From Metaruminococcus_A sp964607135 (lineage in GTDB: Bacteria; Bacillota; Clostridia; Oscillospirales; Ruminococcaceae), in contig CAZSIV010000003.1 in the NCBI GenBank assembly GCA_964607135.1, forward strand, positions 41,644 to 105,643: a DNA stretch of 64,000 bases, given 5' to 3'. Below, in pieces: positions 35,032 through 43,160 of the stretch (its first letter is position 1; every line of letters starts with the position of its first letter). Below the pieces are notes generated by a model. That model made no database searches. It saw only the letters and a list, made by a program, of their open reading frames with translations, and was not told the origin of the DNA. Position numbers and translations under genes: made by a program.

Positions 35032-35060
35032 TTGATTTTAAGACCCGCGTGTGATAATAT
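35032..35060 (+). promoter_or_regulatory. Sigma-A promoter of rpmB
   Basis: TTGATT (35032-35037), 17-nt spacer, TAATAT (35055-35060), about 75 nt upstream of rpmB. Confidence 0.7.
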
Positions 35061-35137
35061 AGTAACGTTCTTTTTAAATAATACTATTGGGGGAGCTTTA
35101 TACAGTGCTTCCCGTCACCATAAGGAGGTGCAGAAAA

Positions 35138-35326
35138 ATGGCTAAATGCGATATCTGCGGAAAAGGTGTTACCTTTGGCATCAAAGTTTCCCACTCTCAT
35201 AGGCGTTCCAACCGGACTTGGAAACCGAATGTCAAGCGTGTGAAAGCAATCGTCAACGGCACACCATGCCACGTTTACGCTTGCACCCGCTGCCTGCGTT
35301 CCGGAAAAGTGACCAAAGCAGTCTAA
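35138..35326 (+). CDS. rpmB: 50S ribosomal protein L28
   Basis: 62-residue L28. N-terminal MAKCDICGKG, SHSHRRSNRTWKPNV and C-terminal VYACTRCLRSGKV match the zinc-binding (CxxC...CxxC) form. RBS TAAGGAGGTG is a near-perfect anti-16S match 8 nt before ATG. Monocistronic, between its own promoter and two tandem terminators. In B. subtilis rpmB neighbours spoVM; here they are 22 kb apart. Confidence 0.96.
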   Translation: MAKCDICGKGVTFGIKVSHSHRRSNRTWKPNVKRVKAIVNGTPCHVYACTRCLRSGKVTKAV

Positions 35327-35338
35327 ATTGGATCAAAG

Positions 35339-35369
35339 AAAGCGGAATGAGACTCTGCTTTTTCTTTTT
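35339..35369 (+). terminator. First terminator after rpmB
   Basis: Hairpin AAAGCGGA / TCTGCTTT (one G-U pair), then TTTTTCTTTTT. Confidence 0.6.
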
Positions 35370-35375
35370 GTATCA

Positions 35376-35417
35376 CAAGAGAGGGCATCCTGTTTTTAGG
35401 ATGCCCTCTCTTGTTTT
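35376..35417 (+). terminator. Second terminator after rpmB, near gpsA end
   Basis: Perfect 15-bp arms CAAGAGAGGGCATCC and GGATGCCCTCTCTTG with a TGTTTTTA loop, followed by TTTT on the plus strand. It may also end the gpsA transcript coming from the other side, though without a U-run there. Confidence 0.8.
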
Positions 35418-36430
35418 CATCTGGTCTCTTTCAGCCAGATTTCTTCGCTTTCATGCCGATTCGGGCGTTCCATTAACGAACGGAGTGCATCCTGAATCGG
35501 TTTGTCTTGGTAAAGAACCGCATAAGTTTCTTTGACGATCGGCATGTCGATCCGGTACTGTTTAGAAAGCTCGTAGGCAATTTTAGAAGCGGTGTAGCCT
35601 TCTACCGTGCCGACCCGTTTCACCGCCTCCGCAGGGGGAACTCCCTGCCCGATCAAAACGCCGGCCCGCCGGTTGCGGCTGTGCTCACTGGTACAGGTGA
35701 CGATCAGGTCGCCGATTCCGGTCAGCCCTGCAAAGGTCTCCGTCCTCGCCCCCATCGCCACGCCGAGGCGGGCAATTTCCGTGATCCCGCGCGTCATCAG
35801 AGCGGCGCGGGTGTTGTCTCCGAGCCCCAGCCCGACACAGATGCCGGCACAGATCGAAATCACGTTTTTCAGCGCGCCGCCGAGCTCTACCCCGACGACG
35901 TCGTCGTTGACATAAATCCGCAGATTGTCAGAGGAAAGCAGCGTCTGCGCCTCCTCCGCACTCTCACGGCTTTTGGAAGCGGCCGCAACGGTGGTGAGCA
36001 CACCACGCGCAATCTCTTCCGCATGGGACGGTCCGGAGAGGATCACAACCGGATGGTCCGGAAGCGCTTCCTCGATGACTTCGGATAAACGGCGGTGATC
36101 TTTTGGGTGGAATCCCTTCGCCACACTTGTCACAACCGTTTCGGCCTTTAAATACGGCCGGATTTTTTCCGCAGTTTCCTTCACCGCAAACGAAGGGGTT
36201 GCGATTAAAACGAGATCGCTCTCCGCACAGGGGGAAAGGGACGACGTCAAACGAATTTCCGGCGGCACCGGAACGCCCGGCAGCAGAGGGATATTCTCAC
36301 CGTTTTTCCGGATGCCGTCGAGCTGTTCCTCAAAAGGCGACCAGAGAAAAACCTCATCCCCTTTTTGACAGCATATGACCGCGAGGGCGGTGCCGAATCC
36401 ACCCGCTCCTAATATTGTAAAAACCGCCAA
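35417..36430 (-). CDS. gpsA: NAD(P)H-dependent glycerol-3-phosphate dehydrogenase
   Basis: Makes sn-glycerol-3-phosphate for phospholipids. Rossmann motif LGAGGFGTALA near residue 8, SGPSHAEEI, catalytic Lys in GALKNVISICAGI, and GLTGIGDLIVTCTS. 337 residues from the TTG at 36430 (TAGGAG 9-10 nt upstream); another in-frame TTG at 36439 abuts that site. Twelve nt after plsY, which uses the product. Confidence 0.95.
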   Translation of the reverse strand: MAVFTILGAGGFGTALAVICCQKGDEVFLWSPFEEQLDGIRKNGENIPLLPGVPVPPEIRLTSSLSPCAESDLVLIATPSFAVKETAEKIRPYLKAETVVTSVAKGFHPKDHRRLSEVIEEALPDHPVVILSGPSHAEEIARGVLTTVAAASKSRESAEEAQTLLSSDNLRIYVNDDVVGVELGGALKNVISICAGICVGLGLGDNTRAALMTRGITEIARLGVAMGARTETFAGLTGIGDLIVTCTSEHSRNRRAGVLIGQGVPPAEAVKRVGTVEGYTASKIAYELSKQYRIDMPIVKETYAVLYQDKPIQDALRSLMERPNRHESEEIWLKETR

Positions 36431-36442
36431 ACCGTTCAACTC

Positions 36443-37108
36443 CTATTTCTTTTTGCCGAATTTATTTTCTGTCCCATGCGCCAAACGGACGATATTTTGG
36501 CGGTGCATAAAGATCACCAGCGCCGCAACCAGACAACAGAAAACCGTCTCGAAAACGATGTCCTGCCCGTTTTGCAGCAGCCGGAGGATAAACATCGAGA
36601 TCGGGAGCATGACCGCCGCACAGATCGAAGCGAGAGACACGATTTTAGTGCAGAGCACCACGATGATAAAGGTCAAAAGGATAGCCGCAAAGACAATCGG
36701 CTCCAGCGCGATGATCGCGCCCGCCGAAGCAAGAATCCCTTTCCCACCCTTGAACTGATAAAAAACGGGAAACAGGTGGCCGAGAAGGACGAACAGAAAG
36801 CCGATGTATCCGCCCAGCTTGAGGGAATCCGCTCCCATCAGCCACCAGGCGAACAGGTAGCCGATTCCCACCGAGACCACCCCTTTTAAAAAGTCGCCCG
36901 CTAAAACGACCGCCGCAGGCCCTTTCCCCTGGGTGCGCAGAACATTCGTCATCCCGGCATTGCCACTTCCGTAATCCCGGATGTCCTCATGCGATTTGAC
37001 CTTTGTGGTGATGATTGCAAAGTTTATGCTGCCGATCAGATAAGCCGAGACCAAAATCACCACAACCGCGACAAAAAACTGCCAATTCAACGTCAGATTT
37101 TCAAACAT
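36443..37108 (-). CDS. plsY: Acyl-phosphate glycerol-3-phosphate acyltransferase
   Basis: Membrane enzyme transferring acyl from acyl-phosphate to glycerol-3-phosphate, the first step of phosphatidic acid synthesis. 221 residues with about six hydrophobic helices. Conserved loops: GSINFAII (SxNxA type), DYGSGNAGMTNVLRTQGK and FKGGKGILASAGA. Adjacent to gpsA, which supplies its substrate. Confidence 0.94.
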   Translation of the reverse strand: MFENLTLNWQFFVAVVVILVSAYLIGSINFAIITTKVKSHEDIRDYGSGNAGMTNVLRTQGKGPAAVVLAGDFLKGVVSVGIGYLFAWWLMGADSLKLGGYIGFLFVLLGHLFPVFYQFKGGKGILASAGAIIALEPIVFAAILLTFIIVVLCTKIVSLASICAAVMLPISMFILRLLQNGQDIVFETVFCCLVAALVIFMHRQNIVRLAHGTENKFGKKK

Positions 37109-37127
37109 TTTTCATTCTCCCTGTCAA

Positions 37128-38450
37128 TCATTCATTTCCGCGCTCACGGATGATAAAACGGACTGGCGTTCCCATTAAGCCGAAGGTTTCCCGGATCTGA
37201 TTTTCCAGATACCGCTGGTAAGAAAAATGAAACAGCTCTTTGTCGTTTACAAAGGCTACAAAGGTCGGCGGCTTAGTCGAAGGCTGGGTCATATAATAGA
37301 TCTTCAGCCGTTTCCCCTTGTCGGAAGGAGGCTGAACCCGCGCTGTCGCATGGGCTAAAATGTCGTTGAGCACGCCGGTCGAAATCCGGATGGAGTTTTG
37401 CTCATTCACGCTTTTGATCATCTCGAACAGCTGATCCAGGCGCTGGCCCGTCTTGGCCGAAATAAAAAGGATCGGAACATACTTCATAAAGGAGAAATCG
37501 TGTTCCAGCTTGCCGCGCAGCTCGTTCATCGTTTTGTCGGTTTTTTCGACGGCATCCCATTTATTGACCGCGACGATGCAGCCCTTCCCCTGTTCATGAG
37601 CGTAACCGGCCACCTTGGAATCCTGCTCGGTAAAGCCCTCTGTCCCGTCGATCATAATCACACAGACATCGGCCCGGTCAACCGCCATATGCGCTCTCAG
37701 GACGCTGTATTTCTCGATTTGATCCAATACTTTGGACTTGCGGCGGATCCCCGCCGTGTCAATGAAAACATATTTTCCGCGCTCGTCGTCGACAACCGTG
37801 TCGGTCGCATCGCGGGTCGTCCCTGCGATATCGGACACGATCGCGCGCTCCTCGCCCGAAATTCTGTTGACGAGGGAGGACTTTCCGACATTCGGCTTCC
37901 CGATTACAGCGACCTTGATGTACTCTTCCCCGTATCCTTCTCCCTGAAAATCGCTGAGATGGCGATAGACTTCATCCAGCAGGTCGCCCGTCCCGTGGCC
38001 GTGCGCAGCGGAGACTGCGACCGGATCACCCAGGCCGAGGTTGTAAAACTCATAAAACTCTGGAGGAGGCTCCCCGATCGTATCGCATTTATTGACGCAG
38101 AGAACAACCGGCTTTCCGCTTTTCTGGAGCATCGCCGCCACGTCATAGTCGGTAGCGGTCACGCCCGCCTTCAGCTCAGTGACGAGGACGATGACCTCCG
38201 CGCTGCTGATGGCAAGCTCCGCCTGACGGCGCATCTGCGCGAGGATTATATCGTTGGTTTTCGGCTCGATTCCTCCGGTGTCCACCAGCATGAATTCTTT
38301 TCCGCGCCACTCGCAGTCGCCGTAAATCCTGTCCCGGGTGACGCCGGGGGTATCGTCTACAATGGAAAGGCGCTTTCCGATCAATTTATTAAACAGCGTG
38401 GATTTCCCGACATTGGGGCGGCCGACCACCGCGACAACCGGTTTTGCCAT
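37128..38450 (-). CDS. der: Ribosome-assembly GTPase Der (EngA)
   Basis: Double-GTPase required for 50S assembly. First G domain: GRPNVGKSTLF (residues 10-20), DTGGIE, NKCD; second: GKPNVGKSSLV, DTAGIRRKSK, NKWD. A C-terminal KH-like domain follows. 440 residues, as usual. Start ATG after TGAGGTGATTGA. Neighbouring DUF512 and plsY genes are the common clostridial order. Confidence 0.96.
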   Translation of the reverse strand: MAKPVVAVVGRPNVGKSTLFNKLIGKRLSIVDDTPGVTRDRIYGDCEWRGKEFMLVDTGGIEPKTNDIILAQMRRQAELAISSAEVIVLVTELKAGVTATDYDVAAMLQKSGKPVVLCVNKCDTIGEPPPEFYEFYNLGLGDPVAVSAAHGHGTGDLLDEVYRHLSDFQGEGYGEEYIKVAVIGKPNVGKSSLVNRISGEERAIVSDIAGTTRDATDTVVDDERGKYVFIDTAGIRRKSKVLDQIEKYSVLRAHMAVDRADVCVIMIDGTEGFTEQDSKVAGYAHEQGKGCIVAVNKWDAVEKTDKTMNELRGKLEHDFSFMKYVPILFISAKTGQRLDQLFEMIKSVNEQNSIRISTGVLNDILAHATARVQPPSDKGKRLKIYYMTQPSTKPPTFVAFVNDKELFHFSYQRYLENQIRETFGLMGTPVRFIIRERGNE

Positions 38451-38473
38451 TCAATCACCTCAGCATTTCTTTT

Positions 38474-39781
38474 TTATTCTTCCAGCAAACGCTCCAGCAG
38501 CTCCCACCCGTCGTTTTTAACGGGGATCATCCGAACATTCAGCTCCCGTTCGATCTGCCCGGGCGTCATATCATCTAAAAAGACATCCTGTTCCGCCCGA
38601 AGCATGTTGGAAGGAAATAAAACCGATTCTCCCTCCACAGACTCTTCTCTCAGGGCGGCCGACAGATCCTGCCCTGTCACCAGCCCGGCAACCGTTATTT
38701 TTTCACCGAAAAAGCGGTTCGAAACAGGTATAATTTTACAATTTAAATTATGCCATTTTTTCTTTGCTTCGTCAACCAGGTCGCAAAGAAGCGGATAAGC
38801 CGCAACAGAGGTCGCGACCACCTTTCGGTGCGGAGCCGTATCTCCGGCACGTTCTTCCAGCGCCTCCATAAACTCCTGACGCAGCAGGGCGCACATCCCC
38901 ACCCCATTTTCCAGCTGTGTAAATTCTCCATAATAGGATGCATCGGGAATTGGACGCTTCGCAAGCAAAAAGAACTCGTCCGCCGGATAAACCATCCGCT
39001 CACCGTACTGCGCAAGAAATTCCGCGGAAAAGCGTTCAATCGTATCGATCACCGCCCCGGCCGTCTCCTCCCGGTATGGCTCCAGCTGCTCCAATCCGTT
39101 CCGAAACCTCGTCAGGCCGACCGGCACGCAGGCGACGCTTTGAATCTGCGGAAAATAGGCTGAGAGTTCTTTGAGTGAGCGAACCAGCTCCTCTCCGTCG
39201 TTCCACCCCGGGCAGAGCACCAGCTGGACATTCATAAAAATCCCCGCGTCGGCAAGCCGCGGCAGATAGGAGAGTACCTTTCCCGCATTCGGATTTTTCA
39301 TCATCTTTACCCGGAGCTCAGGGTTTATGGTATGAACCGAAATATTGACCGGCGAAATCCGCATCTTGATGATCCGGTTGATCTGTTCTTCGTCGAGATT
39401 GGTCAAGGTGATATAATTCCCAAAGAGAAAAGAAAGGCGTTCGTCATCGTCTTTGAAATAAAGGGTCTCCCGCATCCCCTTTGGCAGCTGGTCGATAAAA
39501 CAGAAAATGCACTTGTTTTTACAGCCTGTCTGTTTTGACATCAGATAGCTTTCAAATTCGAGGCCGAGGTCTTCCTCCTCTTCCTTTCGGATTCGGAAAA
39601 CCTTTTTCTCTCCGTCTGAAAGGAGAACAACAAGCTTGAGTTTTCGCTCCATCGTATAAAAACGGTAATCCAGCACATCCTCGACCGGATGTCCATTTGC
39701 CGAAATCAACTGTGACCCAGGGGTGATTCCAGCTTTTCCGGCAGGAGAATTTTCCTGCACCCCAGTGATTAATACACCCAT
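38474..39781 (-). CDS. DUF512 family radical SAM-like protein with PDZ domain
   Basis: 435-residue protein: N-terminal PDZ-like domain (GVLITGVQENSPAGKAGI), then a radical SAM-type barrel with cluster motif CKNKCIFCFIDQLPKGMR, then the DUF512 C-terminal domain. The family is widely conserved next to der in Clostridia, but no reaction is established. The first gene of the DUF512-der-plsY-gpsA operon; ATG follows GGAGGAGAG. Confidence 0.88.
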   Translation of the reverse strand: MGVLITGVQENSPAGKAGITPGSQLISANGHPVEDVLDYRFYTMERKLKLVVLLSDGEKKVFRIRKEEEEDLGLEFESYLMSKQTGCKNKCIFCFIDQLPKGMRETLYFKDDDERLSFLFGNYITLTNLDEEQINRIIKMRISPVNISVHTINPELRVKMMKNPNAGKVLSYLPRLADAGIFMNVQLVLCPGWNDGEELVRSLKELSAYFPQIQSVACVPVGLTRFRNGLEQLEPYREETAGAVIDTIERFSAEFLAQYGERMVYPADEFFLLAKRPIPDASYYGEFTQLENGVGMCALLRQEFMEALEERAGDTAPHRKVVATSVAAYPLLCDLVDEAKKKWHNLNCKIIPVSNRFFGEKITVAGLVTGQDLSAALREESVEGESVLFPSNMLRAEQDVFLDDMTPGQIERELNVRMIPVKNDGWELLERLLEE

Positions 39782-39866
39782 TTTCGCTCTCCTCCAAAAT
39801 TTTAACGACCTTCCATCTAAACGACATATTTCTACTCAATTACCCGCACCGAAAAACAATCCCACT

Positions 39867-39879
39867 TGAGACGGTCTCA
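39867..39879. repeat. Short perfect palindrome upstream of DUF512 gene
   Basis: TGAGAC-G-GTCTCA, 86 nt upstream of the DUF512 gene. Could be a protein-binding site; no other support. Confidence 0.25.
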
Positions 39880-39927
39880 TCATAAAAAGACAAGATCCGA
39901 AAACAGGGAAAAGTTCTGTCATACAGC

Positions 39928-39957
39928 AAAAAAAGAAGGGACATCCCTTCTTTTTTT
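39928..39957. terminator. Bidirectional hairpin terminator
   Basis: A 14-bp A/T-flanked hairpin, AAAAAAAGAAGGGA / TCCCTTCTTTTTTT with a 2-nt loop, in the DUF512-rpmF gap. Gives a U-run on either strand. Confidence 0.7.
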
Positions 39958-39990
39958 GATTCTTCAAAGGCCCTGCCGCAGCATCGAGGT

Positions 39991-40026
39991 AAAAACAAAA
40001 GCCTGCTTCAAAGCAAAGCAGGCTTT
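39991..40026 (-). terminator. Terminator of yceD-rpmF operon
   Basis: Minus-strand arms AAAGCCTGC and GCAGGCTTT followed by TGTTTTT, 9 nt after the rpmF stop. Confidence 0.85.
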
Positions 40027-40034
40027 CAAGTCGA

Positions 40035-40217
40035 TTACGCTTCTTTTTTGATGACCTCTACGCCCTTATAATAGCCGCAATTCGGACATACTCTGTGAGG
40101 AACTTTCAACTCACCGCACTGCGTGCACTTTGAAAATGCCGGAGCGTCCAGCTTCCAAACGTTGGAACGTCTTTTATCGCGTCTCGCTTTCGAAACTTTT
40201 CTCTTTGGTACCGCCAC
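40035..40217 (-). CDS. rpmF: 50S ribosomal protein L32
   Basis: 60-residue L32 starting MAVPKRKVSKARRDKRR, with the zinc motif CTQCGELKVPHRVCPNCGYY. The start is GTG at 40217, 8 nt after an AAGGAGG; a GTG at 40226 overlaps that ribosome binding site. Co-transcribed with yceD, the usual partner. Confidence 0.95.
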   Translation of the reverse strand: MAVPKRKVSKARRDKRRSNVWKLDAPAFSKCTQCGELKVPHRVCPNCGYYKGVEVIKKEA

Positions 40218-40242
40218 AATCAGCACCTCCTTAAACTTTGAA

Positions 40243-40734
40243 TTATGTCAGCAGCTGCTTTAAAACATCAAACCTCGGGTCTCCCTTGGGTTCGACACAA
40301 TCACAGCTGCCTTGATTTAAATTCTTCCCACATCTGAAACACAAGCCCTTGCAATCCTCCGAGCAGAGTATCTTCGACGGCAACGACAGCAACACGTCCG
40401 AAACAACCAGCTCGTCCAAATCCAAAAGCATATCTTCGACGAGGATAAAATCTTCAGCCTCCGATTCCAAACGGTTTACCAGAACATGTTCAAAGCTTTC
40501 TGAAAATCCGCGCTCAAATTCATCCAGGCAGCGGTCACAGAAAAGCCTCATCGTAAACCGAACAGAATACTCAAACGTCACGATCCCAGCTATATTTTTC
40601 AAGCAACCACGAACCGCAACCGGCGTGATAAAAGGCTTCCCGTTAAGCAGCTCATAATCCCGCAGATCCATATCATATTCAACCGGCATCTGCTCGCCGA
40701 CAACCTCAAAAAGCTGCCGCAGATCAATTTTCAT
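40243..40734 (-). CDS. yceD: YceD family protein (DUF177)
   Basis: 163-residue DUF177 protein, implicated from family knowledge in 23S rRNA accumulation in plants and bacteria. N-terminal MKIDLRQLFEV, central CDRCLDEFERGF and a C-terminal Cys cluster (CSEDCKGLCFRCG...CDC) that may bind zinc. ATG at 40734 follows AAGAGGTGG. Transcribed from the strong promoter at 40762-40790, with rpmF downstream. Confidence 0.92.
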   Translation of the reverse strand: MKIDLRQLFEVVGEQMPVEYDMDLRDYELLNGKPFITPVAVRGCLKNIAGIVTFEYSVRFTMRLFCDRCLDEFERGFSESFEHVLVNRLESEAEDFILVEDMLLDLDELVVSDVLLSLPSKILCSEDCKGLCFRCGKNLNQGSCDCVEPKGDPRFDVLKQLLT

Positions 40735-40761
40735 AACGCCACCTCTTAATATCACTGGACT

Positions 40762-40790
40762 ATTATATCGTCTGGCGGCGGAAAAGTCAA
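40762..40790 (-). promoter_or_regulatory. Sigma-A promoter of yceD-rpmF
   Basis: TTGACT (40790-40785), 17-nt spacer, TATAAT (40767-40762) on the minus strand: near-consensus. Confidence 0.88.
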
Positions 40791-40880
40791 GTGTTTCTTA
40801 CAAAAATCTCATTCGCTCCGTGGAATGCTTCCACTTTTAATATAAAGGCTCGATTTCTTACCCGCCCCTGTACAGATCGC

Positions 40881-41465
40881 CTAAATTCTGTACTGAAACA
40901 GGCCGTGCTGATTGCAGTAGCAGTACAAAATTCCTTTTCCCCGGATAAAAAATCTGGCTTCCGAATTTCCCTCCGCATACAGCTTTTTCATTTCCAGCCG
41001 GTCGGAAGTGACATATGCCAAAAAAGAGAGATAGTGCTGTTTGGTCATACTATGGGGAACCGACACGAAATATTCGTCCTCGATTCGTTCGCATTGAATC
41101 GAATGCGCCTCGTCCGGTTTCTCCGGCTCCAATGGGGGCAGGGTAATTCCACAGCAGCTGATCGGCGCCTTTCCGATCGTATAAATGACATTTCCGCAAA
41201 CCGGACAGACATAAAAATTGGAGCGAAGAAAGTTACCGCCCTTGTTTTGATTCGTCACCTGCCTGCCGGAAAGCAGTTCCATCATCGAGACATTCAGCGC
41301 CTTCCCAAGAGGCTCGACCAATGTGATGTCCGGAAGTCCCCGGCCCGTTTCCCACTTGGAGACCGCCTTATCGCTGACGCCCAACAGCGCCGCCAGCTCT
41401 GCCTGCGTCAATTTCTTTTGTTCGCGGAGCTGTTTGATCACTCCGCCTGTAATATAAGAATCCAT
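40881..41465 (-). CDS. XRE-family regulator fused to a desulfoferrodoxin-like domain
   Basis: 194-residue fusion. Residues 1-66 are a Cro/CI-type helix-turn-helix (LTQAELAALLGVSDKAVSKWETGRGLPD). Residues about 86-112 hold CPVCG...CCG, the desulforedoxin-like cysteine pattern. The rest matches superoxide reductase: a His in DEAHS, VPHSM and KQHYL, and the terminal CNQHGLF, which together supply the four His and one Cys of an SOR iron centre. It may be a redox- or superoxide-sensing repressor, or a regulator that kept a dead enzyme fold. RBS TAGGAGG. Downstream of an ABC efflux operon, and 100 nt separates them. Confidence 0.8.
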   Translation of the reverse strand: MDSYITGGVIKQLREQKKLTQAELAALLGVSDKAVSKWETGRGLPDITLVEPLGKALNVSMMELLSGRQVTNQNKGGNFLRSNFYVCPVCGNVIYTIGKAPISCCGITLPPLEPEKPDEAHSIQCERIEDEYFVSVPHSMTKQHYLSFLAYVTSDRLEMKKLYAEGNSEARFFIRGKGILYCYCNQHGLFQYRI

Positions 41466-41566
41466 TTCATACGCCTCCTACAGACAGAAGCGTACCATAG
41501 CAATATAAAAATTACAACCTACGCTGAGTAGAACGCGGGGAAACCTCTTTTATCAAATTGCTCGTG

Positions 41567-42487
41567 TCAACTTTCCTGTGAATCAGGAATTTCCTCCCTA
41601 TGCGGCGCCTGGATGACGATCTTGCCGTCCTCCATCTCCACCAAAAGCTTATTCGAGCCGCTCACCCCGATCGCATCCAGGTATTCCCGCGGGATCTGGA
41701 GCCGCCCGGCCCGGTCGAGCACAGCGAGCTCCAGATGGCTTTCCTCTTCTTTTAAGGAAGAAAGATGCCCCAGCTCGTCGGCATAAGAGGATTTACGGAG
41801 AATCTCGCTGCTGGTTCGCCCGTCCCGGATCGCAACGACGCGGTCGACCTTGCGGGAAAGCGCCATATCGTGGGTGACAATGACAATCGTCACCCCGGTG
41901 GCCTGGTTCACATCCCGAAACACGTTGAGAATTTGATCCGAAGTGTGGGTATCCACCGCGCCGGTCGGCTCGTCGGCGAGAAGCAGCTTCGGCCGGTTTG
42001 CCAAGGCGATCGCAATCGCCACCCTCTGCTGCTCACCGCCCGACATTTCGTGGAGTTTGTTGTTTTTCCTGTGGGAAAGCCCGACTGCATCCAAAAGCTC
42101 CAATGCCCTGTTCCGGTCTGCTTTTCCCGTAAGGCGCATCGGCAGCTCAATGTTTTCGACCGCAGAAAGATAAGGGATCAGATTCCTGGCGTTGTTCTGC
42201 CAGACGAATCCCACCGTTTTCCGCTTGTACCGGATCAGATCCCGGTCGGTGAATTTGCCGAGATCCTGCCCGTCGACCAGTATCGTTCCGGCTGAGGGCT
42301 TATCCAACCCGCCCAGCATGTTGAGAAGGGTTGATTTCCCGCTGCCGCTGTTGCCGATAATCGCAGTAATTTCTCCGTATTCCACACTGAGATCCAAGCC
42401 CTGGAGGGCGACGACCTCAGTCTCGTCGGTCTTATAAATTTTGACGAGGTTTTCACAGAGGACGATCTCCTTTGTCTCACCGCTCAT
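41567..42487 (-). CDS. ABC transporter ATPase with C-terminal AbrB-like domain
   Basis: 306 residues. The first about 225 form a LolD/MacB-type ATPase: Walker A GNSGSGKST, signature MSGGEQQRVAIA, Walker B LLLADEPTGAVD. After a linker, residues about 250-295 read DRAGRLQIPREYLDAIGV then KLLVEMEDGKIVI, which matches the swapped-hairpin AbrB/SpoVT DNA-binding fold. This tail is not part of standard ABC ATPases. Overlaps the preceding ATPase gene by 11 nt. Fourth gene of the adaptor-permease-ATPase-ATPase operon. Confidence 0.85.
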   Translation of the reverse strand: MSGETKEIVLCENLVKIYKTDETEVVALQGLDLSVEYGEITAIIGNSGSGKSTLLNMLGGLDKPSAGTILVDGQDLGKFTDRDLIRYKRKTVGFVWQNNARNLIPYLSAVENIELPMRLTGKADRNRALELLDAVGLSHRKNNKLHEMSGGEQQRVAIAIALANRPKLLLADEPTGAVDTHTSDQILNVFRDVNQATGVTIVIVTHDMALSRKVDRVVAIRDGRTSSEILRKSSYADELGHLSSLKEEESHLELAVLDRAGRLQIPREYLDAIGVSGSNKLLVEMEDGKIVIQAPHREEIPDSQES

Positions 42488-43157
42488 CGATAATCACCCC
42501 ATCCTGCAAGGTATAAACCCGGTCTGCGATCTCCATCATATTGGGATCGTGCGTCGTCATCACAATGGTGATGCCCTCGGCGGCAATTAAATCCTTGAAG
42601 GCTTTCATAACATAAAGCCCCATTGCCGTGTCGAGCTCTGCCGTCGGCTCATCCGCAAAGATGATTTTAGGATGGTGCGCAATCGCCCGCGCAATCGCCA
42701 CCCTCTGCTGTTCGCCGCCCGACATCTCCTGCGGACGGTGGGTCATCCGCTTGGCCAGCCCGACCAGCTCAAGGCTTTCCTCCGCCCGTTTTTTTCGCTC
42801 CGCCGCCGGCACGCCGGCGATCCGCATCCCAAATTCCACATTTTCGTAGGCCGACATCGTCGCCATCAGCGCGACCGACTGAAATACGAACCCGGTTTGC
42901 AACCGCCGAAATTCATCCCGCTCCTTTTCAGAGAGCCTGGCGATGTCTTTCCCGTCAATCCAGATTTCCCCCGACGTGGGGCGATCCAGCGCTCCCAGCG
43001 AATTGAGCAGGGTGGTCTTCCCGGAACCGGAACGGCCGCGCAGAATGGTCAGCCTGCCGGCGGGAACCTCGATCGACACATTGTTCAGCGCATGGACGAT
43101 CTCCTGCCCCGACCGGAATTCCCGGCAGAGATTCTGTGTTTTTATCATTGAATCCAT
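42477..43157 (-). CDS. ABC transporter ATP-binding protein (MacB/LolD type)
   Basis: 226-residue ATPase for the adjacent FtsX-type permease. Walker A GRSGSGKTT, Q-loop, signature MSGGEQQRVAIARA, Walker B IIFADEPTAELD and H-loop TTHD are intact. Start ATG follows GGGGGAGG, 3 nt after the permease stop. A second ATPase gene overlaps its end, so the exporter may use an ATPase heterodimer. Confidence 0.93.
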   Translation of the reverse strand: MDSMIKTQNLCREFRSGQEIVHALNNVSIEVPAGRLTILRGRSGSGKTTLLNSLGALDRPTSGEIWIDGKDIARLSEKERDEFRRLQTGFVFQSVALMATMSAYENVEFGMRIAGVPAAERKKRAEESLELVGLAKRMTHRPQEMSGGEQQRVAIARAIAHHPKIIFADEPTAELDTAMGLYVMKAFKDLIAAEGITIVMTTHDPNMMEIADRVYTLQDGVIIDER

Positions 43158-43160
43158 CTG

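Noticed and set aside
37398..38798. A long (466-codon) plus-strand frame opposite der and DUF512
   Set aside because: Entirely antisense to two certain genes; GC-rich third positions on the coding strand keep the opposite frame open.
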